This document shows, piece after piece, positions 57,130 through 64,000 of a stretch of 64,000 bases of DNA. Positions within the stretch are counted from its first letter, which is position 1; every line of letters starts with the position of its first letter. A program made the position numbers and the translations under genes. The notes below the pieces were generated by a model, which did no database searches, was not told where the DNA came from, and worked only from the letters and a program-made list of their open reading frames with translations. The stretch comes from Nemophila menziesii (taxonomy: Eukaryota > Streptophyta > Magnoliopsida > Boraginales > Hydrophyllaceae). The stretch covers positions 13,289,001 to 13,353,000 of the forward strand of contig JARWIR010000010.1 of the NCBI GenBank assembly GCA_029959085.1, in the 5' to 3' direction.

Positions 57130-57792
57130 TAAAGATAAAAACAAAGGGAAGACTATAAATACACACTTATGAAATTATCAACACAATGGGAAGAACATAA
57201 CAGAATATATAGAATAACCTAAAGCAATAACTCAGAAAATTTCATGGAATAATATTCATAAACTACAAACCTGTACACTTCTCATATCCACAGTCAACAC
57301 GGCTTGAATTCAAGATCAAATTAGTTTCGCAATGTAAGAAGGATTGGGACTTTACTCCGTTCCCCAAGGAAGCTATAAATTGTTCATAAACCTCACTAGT
57401 ATTCAAAGCTCCACTTAACTACTCTCTAATGGCTCAATCACTTCTCAATTACATAGCAAAGAATCAAAAGGTCTTTAAGGTTGTAATGTAGGCTTAGGGA
57501 CGGTATGATAGTATATTTGGATAATTTGGAGTGAGCTTTTGGCTCTCTCCTCACTAGCCATCAACGAATCGCCCTAGAGCTTGAGTTACTCTCATAAAAA
57601 GTTTCTCACTCAACCCAATGAATTCCTTGATGCACAATTTAGCATCCCCAATAACCCAATTAAAGCCTAAGATGTTCACATAAAAATTCCGCTTTGCCGG
57701 TCCGAATATATATATTTTCTTCTTTTCAATTCAATTCAATTTCTTAAGCTATGACTCTCTTTTAATGTTAAGATATCACGCTAATTTTCTCA

Positions 57793-57823
<31 letters not shown>

Positions 57824-58697
57824 TTTATGCCCTTGTTGGCAAAATTAGCTCGTAGCTTCTTTTTCATTCACTATTACCCCGGCAAAGGGTTACAATAAAA
57901 ATCTGTGAATCATCATCAATATAAAGCACAAAGCACAATTAATAAGCTCAAAAATCCCATCCTAACAACAATTCCTATAATGGTGGACCCACCACCCCAA
58001 ACTCAAGCTCTAAAACAATTGTCTATGCATTGCGATTCGAGTGCGGTTCATATGGAAAAGTCCTATAATCTAAAGGGATATGGCTTATAACGTATTTCAA
58101 TAAAAAGCTTTAGAAAGGCTAGAAGGGGCTGAGAAGGATATAGCATATAAAATCAAAAATAACAAGGTGAGAAGGTATAAAAAGGCTTCAAGGGCTTTAA
58201 ATATGAAAGAACCGCCTTAATCACTTTCTACACTACGTAATTTCGTTATTTTCTTACCTTTAGCACTTTCATCAAATGGTTTTTCAACTAGCTTGGATCT
58301 CACGGCCTACACACTTCTCAAGGTTCCCTGAGATCGAACATACTTTCTATCGCATTGCTCACTAATCTTTTCTTTACTATCAACGTGTGTTTTCCTGCAA
58401 ATACTCAAAGCATACAAATAACATAGCTCACAAACATATTACCTACTATCATCAATTCACTGAGCTTATGCTTTCAAGCTATTAAACACACTCTACATCT
58501 AATTCACATGCATCAAAATTTTTAATTTCTACCTAAAAACAGAAAAATGGAGATGAGAGACAACGAATCCCTACACCCCCAACTCAAAAATGAGTCGTGT
58601 CCCCACGACTCGAAAAAGACTCAAAATAGAAATTAAAATTAGCAGATAAAAGCATTTACAGAAATGGTAAGGAAGAAAGAGAACATACTCTCGCGGC
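57130..58697 (-). other. AT3 noncoding 3' region
   Basis: No gene is supported. It contains the block at 57827-57897 conserved in AT1 and AT2, next to an (AT)n run at about 57791-57813. The rest resembles AT2 38386-39881. Confidence 0.7.
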
Positions 58698-59896
58698 TTA
58701 TTGCCTCGCATCATTGACATCCAAGGTAGGATTTGCTGGATCTTTAGTTAATTGCTCAAGGAGTTTCATGATGTGCACTTGATTAGCGTTGATTTGCGCC
58801 ACATCTTTGACTAAGGAAGTTTGAGCTGCTTCGAATTTTGTTAACCGCTCCTCCATCTTCTCTTGCCAACTTTGCTCCTTTTCTTCTTTCGAGACTTGCG
58901 TAGAACCCGCTCTTCGAAAGATATCCTTGATCCAAGAATTATCAATATTACTTTCCTTAAACTCGAGTTTCTCTTCTTCACCCAATGATACATTCGCTTT
59001 TCGCACAAGACACGTGATCATAGTTGGAAATTTAACATTATAAACTGATTTAGGAGAGACCGAAAATCGCATCACCTCCTCATAGATCAACTGTGCCACA
59101 TCAACTTCTTCTCCTCTCAAATTAATTCCAAAAGTAGAGCGTTCTTCATAGTCACATCCAAAGTTCGTGTGTTTCCAAAGACATTAGGAATAAGGAAATT
59201 GTGCCAAATTCTTGCATCCGATTGAAGATATTTTTAAGGCCAAGGTTCCTTCAATTCTCCCTTATGTGATTGCACTTTCTCCTTGTCTAAAACATGCTCA
59301 AAAAGTAATTCTTCATCAAAGATTTTTCGTTTAGCAACCGCTTCATCAAACTTGCAATAACCTTTCAATTTCTTAAACTTGAAGTGGTTTCTAATCTCCT
59401 CAACTGAGAAAGGATCTAGCTTTCCTCTAATCGGAACACAACCTTTACTATCTCAGCTAAAGAGGCCTAAATAGAATTCCAAAACTAACTCATGACATAT
59501 TTCAGAACGCCTTACCATGAACGTAGACCAACCCAATTTTTCACCAAGCTCTAAGAATCTCTTGTATTCTCCTGTACCAACTTCTTCTTTGAATACTTTC
59601 TCATAAGCAAAAGGTAGTTCTTTTAATTGTTTCTCTGCAGAAGCTTTCAGTGCCCTTGAAGCTTCCTCTTTCTCTTTGGGTATAGGACCTTGTGGAAGTT
59701 GTGTTTTCTCCTTTGCATAAAAGTAAAGCTTTTTGCCATTACGATCAAGCAAAGTTATTGCACCTTCATCTACTTTGTCTTTACCCTTTGATTTAGAACT
59801 AGAACCTTTGTTATTTGATTTCTTCTTGATTGGATCCAATACCTTGCTTTTCTTCACCTCCCTCTTGTTAGCTAAAATTGTTGTTCTATTAGTCAT
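58698..59896 (-). pseudogene. AT3 ORF3, plant-transposon-domain-like protein
   Basis: This is the counterpart of AT2 37150-38385. It starts MTNRTTILANKREV and stays open past the position of the first AT2 stop (GTGEYKRFLELGEKLGW). It ends early at 59453. The C-terminal coiled-coil-like part (KMEERLTKFEAAQTSL) lies in another frame at 58698-59120, so frameshifts separate them. Function unknown. Confidence 0.75.
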
Positions 59897-60319
59897 CTTC
59901 AATTGACCCCCAACTCAAAGCTTTTAACAACCCTTGAAATTCGAACTTGTGAATTTTTGGTTGAACAGGCTTGATTTGGCTTAGGATAGGTGAATTGATG
60001 ATGAATCTCTATGTGGGTGAGGTTGATTCTTGATGGATTGGTTTGGATTTAAGAAATTGTAGGATGAATTTGGAAAATTTGAGCTCTTGATTCTTCAATT
60101 GAATGTATTTGGTGAGAATTGGGTGCTTGAATCTCTCTTGTAATGATGTGGAGAGAAGTTTTGATGTGTTTTTCTTGATGATTGGGTAGTGTTTTGATGA
60201 TTGGTGAAGGTTTTTATGAGCTTCAATGGAGTTGGGAGAGTCTTAGGGAAGAGAAAGAGGCTTGAGGTTTATTAAATTCAGAATAATAAGCTTTATACCT
60301 CTTTTATAACCTAAATCCC

Positions 60320-60620
60320 GTAACTTTCTCTCTCCAGCGGCGCGGCGCGGTGCATGGGTGCGGTACATGGGTACACTGCATGGGTGTACCGCAGCTTCTG
60401 TAGCTCGAAAAAATTTTGCCTCGGCAAAATACGCGTGGTAGCACCCCGTGGCACGGGTTTTGGTCGTGCGGTATAGGGCGCGGTATAGGGTCCGGTGTAC
60501 TGGACCCATCAACTCCATTTTTTTTCGTCTCGGCACAAAACCCGTGGCTCTAACCCGTGGTACGGGTTTTCTTTCCTGCGGTGTACCGCGGCTGAGGTGC
60601 GGTATACCGCACCGATGGTG
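60320..60620. repeat. GC-rich, hairpin-rich spacer of AT3
   Basis: This is the third copy of the island, with ACCCCGTGGCACGGGT and CCGCGG-type repeats. It lies between the IN-tail stop (60842) and ORF3 (59896). Frames crossing it are not believed. Confidence 0.8.
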
Positions 60621-60778
60621 TATCCTTTCCGAAAATTTTTGTTTCTTCCCCAACTCGATTTCTCCAATACCTAAGCATCAAAAACACTAATACCTTTCTC
60701 AAATATGCATTATCAGCTAAAAACAACTAAACTAAACATAAACTAAAAACGTAAAAGACATAAAAACTAAAAAAAACT

Positions 60779-60794
60779 ACGGGTTGTCTCCCGT
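60779..60794 (-). other. Conserved hairpin 48 nt after AT3 polyprotein stop
   Basis: On the minus strand ACGGG, loop AGACAA, CCCGT form a 5-bp stem, matching the AT2 hairpin. Confidence 0.7.
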
Positions 60795-60841
60795 TCAGCA
60801 CTTTTGTTTAACGTCTTTCAAAGTTAGACGCGTTACCTCTG

Positions 60842-61898
60842 TCAAGATTTGCGAATATAGCTTCCCCAACACCGAGTTAGGCTATTAACATCAACTAATC
60901 TGCGCTTGACCCCCGTTTTGGGTTGAATTTCTATCACCTTGGCTGAAACAACCTTAGTGACAATGAATGGTCCCATCCACGAGTCTTTGAAACTGCGTGG
61001 CCTATTCTCGCGTTTGTGAGCTTTCCATAGAACTTCATGGCCAACCCCAAACTCAATGTTTGGCTCAGTATCCACAGGCTTTAAGTGGATCTTCTCAGGA
61101 GGGACTTTGTGATGTGAAAGGCTATGGATGACAGGAACGGTGGGATCTAACTTCCTTGGTTTCTTACCCAAGACATAGAAGGTCTCGGATACATTCTTTG
61201 CATGAAGGGTGATGGGTCCGTTCTTGGAATTTGATTACACTTTGACTTGTGGCCATGAAAGGCCGTCCAAGTATGATTAGAACCTGCTTATCTGCATCAA
61301 ACTCAAGAATAACAAAGTCGGTAGGGATGGCGGTATTACCTGCACGGACTAAGACGTCCTCCACTATTCCCCATGTCCTCTTAACTGAGTTGTCAGCAAA
61401 CTGCAACTTCACTGGAGTTTTCTCTGATTTCTGAAGACCAAGTCTCTCGAACACGGACTTAGGCATAAGATTCACACCAGATCCCACATCGTACATAGCT
61501 TTTACCTTGAGCATACCATTTATTTGAATAGGAAGGTTGAAACTTCCCGGATCTTTAAGCTTTGTTGGTAGCTCTCGTTCACTTCTTCTCCAAACCCTCA
61601 GGTTCTCTATCGGGCTCTCTACACTCGCTTCTTTCTCCGGAATAACTTGTGTAAAAACTTGTTGCGGTGTAAGTCCTTTCTGCGCAATCTCAAGCATTTG
61701 GGCGTTGATGTTTTCAGGTTTGTACGCCTCTACAAATTTCTCGAGCACAGTGTTATCCTTAGGATTTGTATCAGGAATAGTTGATAACACTGGTTGAACA
61801 ATAGGTGGCGATTCCACCTTCTCTTCTTCTTTCTCTTCTTGCACAGCAGGTGCAACTTCATCTTCATCTTTCGAATTTAGCTCAGCTTTATAATCCAT
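60842..61898 (-). pseudogene. AT3 protease fused to integrase C-terminal GPY/F module
   Basis: It has the same chimera as AT2. The protease motif is DVGSGVNLMPKSVF, with no RT, RNase H or integrase core after it. The IN tail has GHEVLWKAHKRENRP and WMGPFIVTKVVSAKVIEI. The canonical GPF is kept here, where AT2 has RPF. AT3 is open across the AT2 TAG site but has its own frameshift between the protease end and the tail (about 61170-61230). It also has a TAA at about 61911 upstream. Confidence 0.87.
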
Positions 61899-62312
61899 AA
61901 CCGATCGGATTTACTCTTGCATCTTCTTCAGAAGTTGTATAAACTCGGCTTTTTCTTGATCGTCCTCCACATAAACCTCAGAACAGTCGGATTCCACGGG
62001 GCTAGACTTGGTTGGTTCTTCGTCGGTACTCGGAACATCCACGGCACTAACGGCAGCATGCGGTACTTCCTTATTTTCTTCTTCAATTTCAAGGCAAATA
62101 GCCTTACAAGCTTCGAACCCAACATTGTCATCACCTCCTTCGATTGCCTTCACTTCTTTCTGTTCCATTAAATTTGTTAGAACTTTGTTTAATTGTTCTA
62201 CTTGAGTACCTAAAATCTGAAGTGCGGCATCTTGTTCTCGGACTTTCTCTTCCTGAGCGTTCATATTCGTGGTCAAACGGTTCAAGACTTGTATTATCTG
62301 TTGATTGTCCAT
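61899..62312 (-). pseudogene. AT3 gag-protease linker
   Basis: It starts at MDNQQIIQ, in the frame that AT2 interrupts by TAA. It is acidic and coiled-coil-like with VEQLNKVLTNLMEQKE. It ends at a TAA (61911-61913) where AT2 has a Glu codon. Confidence 0.8.
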
Positions 62313-63046
62313 AGATCCCTCTTGAGGATACTGAGGTAAAGCTTTCTGATCTAACGACTCGGTATAGGCATCTTGAACAGGTTGTTGAGGGGGAGAAGGT
62401 CTATTTTGATATTGATTTTGGTACTGACCTCTCGGTTGGAAAGAGTTGTTCTGGGGCGCGGTTGATAATGACCAGGATTAATGGCCCCTTGAGGATTTGA
62501 ATACTGCATACCCGGATGGTTTCGGTTGCCCCATTGATAACCTCCTCGGTTGGATATGAAGCAGGCAGATTGTGGATTTGATTCGCACTCTTTCCATGTA
62601 TGATTATTAACCCCACATTGTTGACAACCTTGTGCCTCTTGTACAACGTTTGCTGTGGCTAAATTCTTTTGCATCTCTAACTTCAGCTCTTTGATTTTCT
62701 AACGCGGATATTTGAGCTGGGTTCGCAGTTTCTGCATCTAAACGAAGCGTTCCTCGGGTCTTTGCTACAGGAGCTCGCGTTGAAGGCCAACTCCTTTCTT
62801 GTTCAATAATATTTTCCAAAACCTCGGAAGCTTCATTATGGTTCATGGACACGAAATTACCCTTTCCAATTTTATCCACCTTTTCTCTACCTTTATCATT
62901 AAGACCTTCATAGAATATAGCAAGTTGTAGAGCAGGTGTATAACCATGGAGCGGAAATCTAGCTAATTTATGTTGGAACCTTGTCCATGACTCTCCTACT
63001 GTTTCTCCATCTTCTTGACAAAATCTTGCAACCTCGGTTTGATCTT
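62313..63046 (-). pseudogene. AT3 gag, C-terminal part
   Basis: It matches AT2 gag from about DQTEVARFCQEDGE onward. The CCHC knuckle CQQCGVNNHTWKEC lies near 62590-62640. Frameshifts fall near 62690 (after SALENQ) and 62450-62460. The N-terminal Gag domain is missing beyond 63046. Confidence 0.85.
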
Positions 63047-63072
63047 GTTGGACAAATGAGATTCTACCCAAG
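63047..63072. other. 26-base junction of unknown origin
   Basis: These bases lie between the end of AT2-like gag similarity and the copia LTR start. They match neither AT2 gag nor a PBS or PPT I recognise. They may be filler at a break repaired by end joining. Confidence 0.5.
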
Positions 63073-64000
63073 TGTTGACCATGTTTACGATGTTAGTCGG
63101 TGACTCAATTTAAATGAAATGATTCGGATATTAATACGTTTATTCAAGTCGTAAAGATTAACGTAATATATTCACTTGGTTAATCATTTGAAATTGAATG
63201 AGCAATTGAGTCATGTATTTTGGAGAAATTAAAAGAAAAAAAAACATAATATATGTTATTTTATTTCTTTTTTTATAAAACAAAAGGAAAAAAAAAAGGG
63301 CTTTGTTGGGCTTTTGGGCCTTAGGTCCATGACCATTAGATTTGTTGGGCTTTTGGGCCTTAGGACTATACCTTTGTTGGGCCTTAGGGCTTTTGGGCCT
63401 TAGTTTCATACATTTGGACTAGCCCAAGTTTTTTGTTCTTTTAAGTAAACGTTGTATCTTAAATTAATACAACGTAAGTCCAAAATGAAACATCACAACC
63501 TTTGGCAAGCCACCTTTTCTTTTTCTTTATAAATAGTTGGCCAACTAAACCATTTCCTTCATTCATTTTTTTCAAAAGCATTAAAATTATAAGAGAGAGA
63601 TAGAAAGAAGCAGCATTATTAAGTTCGTTGAAATTCTTAAGAATTCGTGTGTCAGTTTCTTTTGAATAGTTTTGTCGTTGTATCCTGGAGGTTGAAGCCA
63701 ACAAACGTAAGACACCTGTACGTGGCCTAAATACCTTAAAGACATCGGATCCAATCCGAGCCTCGACAAGTAAAGTTATTTAATTATCTACTTTTATTTT
63801 ATTTCTGCATTATTTTCTATATTGTTTTACTGGTTTATACAAACACAACACAACAATTTAAGGTATTTATGATTCACGTGGTATAAACCAGAAAACATTT
63901 TCTTTTTATGTTTTATAAACTTTACTTTTGGAATTTTTTTTTTTGGCTCTGTGTATACAGAACATGAATATTACATTCTATTTCTTTTCTCTTATTCTGA
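63073..64000 (+). repeat. CO3: copia-type LTR, runs off the window
   Basis: It starts TGTTGACCATG. It resembles the CO2 LTR in several places, including the stretch near 63680-63780 (GTATCCTGGAGGTTG, then a CCTTAAAG and CGAGCCTCG part). It contains three copies of TTGGGCTTTTGGGCCTTAG-like repeats at about 63303-63402. No coding region of CO3 is in the window, so a solo LTR cannot be excluded. Confidence 0.6.

Larger units (their letters stand above)
55560..63046 (-). mobile_element. AT3: Athila-like element of the AT2 type, 5'-truncated
   Basis: It is inserted in CO2 and preceded by cttac (55555-55559). The 3' LTR, PPT, 3' region, ORF3, GC-rich island, hairpin, IN-tail, protease and part of gag are present in AT2 order. 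Similarity to AT2 stops inside gag near 63046. The first part of gag, the PBS and the 5' LTR are missing, so no second target duplication can be checked. Confidence 0.9.

Overview
The window looks like a repeat-rich stretch of a eudicot nuclear genome. It is AT-rich and has no complete host gene. It holds at least three Athila-type Ty3/gypsy elements, three Ty1/copia elements or pieces, an L1-type LINE, a CACTA remnant, Helitron-like 3' ends, two MITE-type elements, and broken pieces of two plant gene families (B3/REM and terminal-ear1-like RRM). The species cannot be told from the sequence.

Layout. (1) 156-11438, minus: a young, complete Athila-like element (called AT1). It has a perfect 5-bp target duplication, near-identical LTRs, and a gag-pol frame cut by a single stop. 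(2) 11444-14556: AT-rich DNA ending in two related Helitron-like 3' ends. (3) 14557-26718: three copies of a 3.3-3.8 kb unit carrying the 5' exon, intron and B3 exon of a REM-like gene. All copies are broken. A TEL-like RRM fragment and a CACTA 3' end separate copies 1 and 2. (4) 27068-50735: a four-level nest. A PIF/Harbinger-like element was split by a full-length LINE (27172-50175, 15-bp target duplication). The LINE was then split by an Athila-like element without RT or integrase core (AT2, 31553-41433) and by a copia element (CO1, 43242-49806). (5) 50736-53159: AT-rich DNA with microsatellites and a possible SINE. (6) 53160-55559: the 5' part of a second copia element (CO2), interrupted by a third Athila-like element (AT3, 55560 to about 63046, minus). 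AT3 is cut off inside gag. A third copia-type LTR (CO3) starts at 63073 and runs off the window.

The main biology is the relation among the three Athila-like elements. AT2 and AT3 share one unusual architecture: gag and aspartic protease joined directly to the C-terminal GPY/F module of integrase, with RT, RNase H and the integrase core absent. A separate downstream ORF3 follows. Their disabling mutations lie at different places, so the shared ancestor probably carried an open chimeric frame. They share LTR edges, PPT and noncoding RNA-like structures with AT1, and AT2 also shares its PBS. This fits a non-autonomous family that borrows enzymes from AT1-like partners. CO1 adds two unusual signals: a primer site complementary to its own LTR, and three evenly spaced hairpins with compensatory changes downstream of pol.
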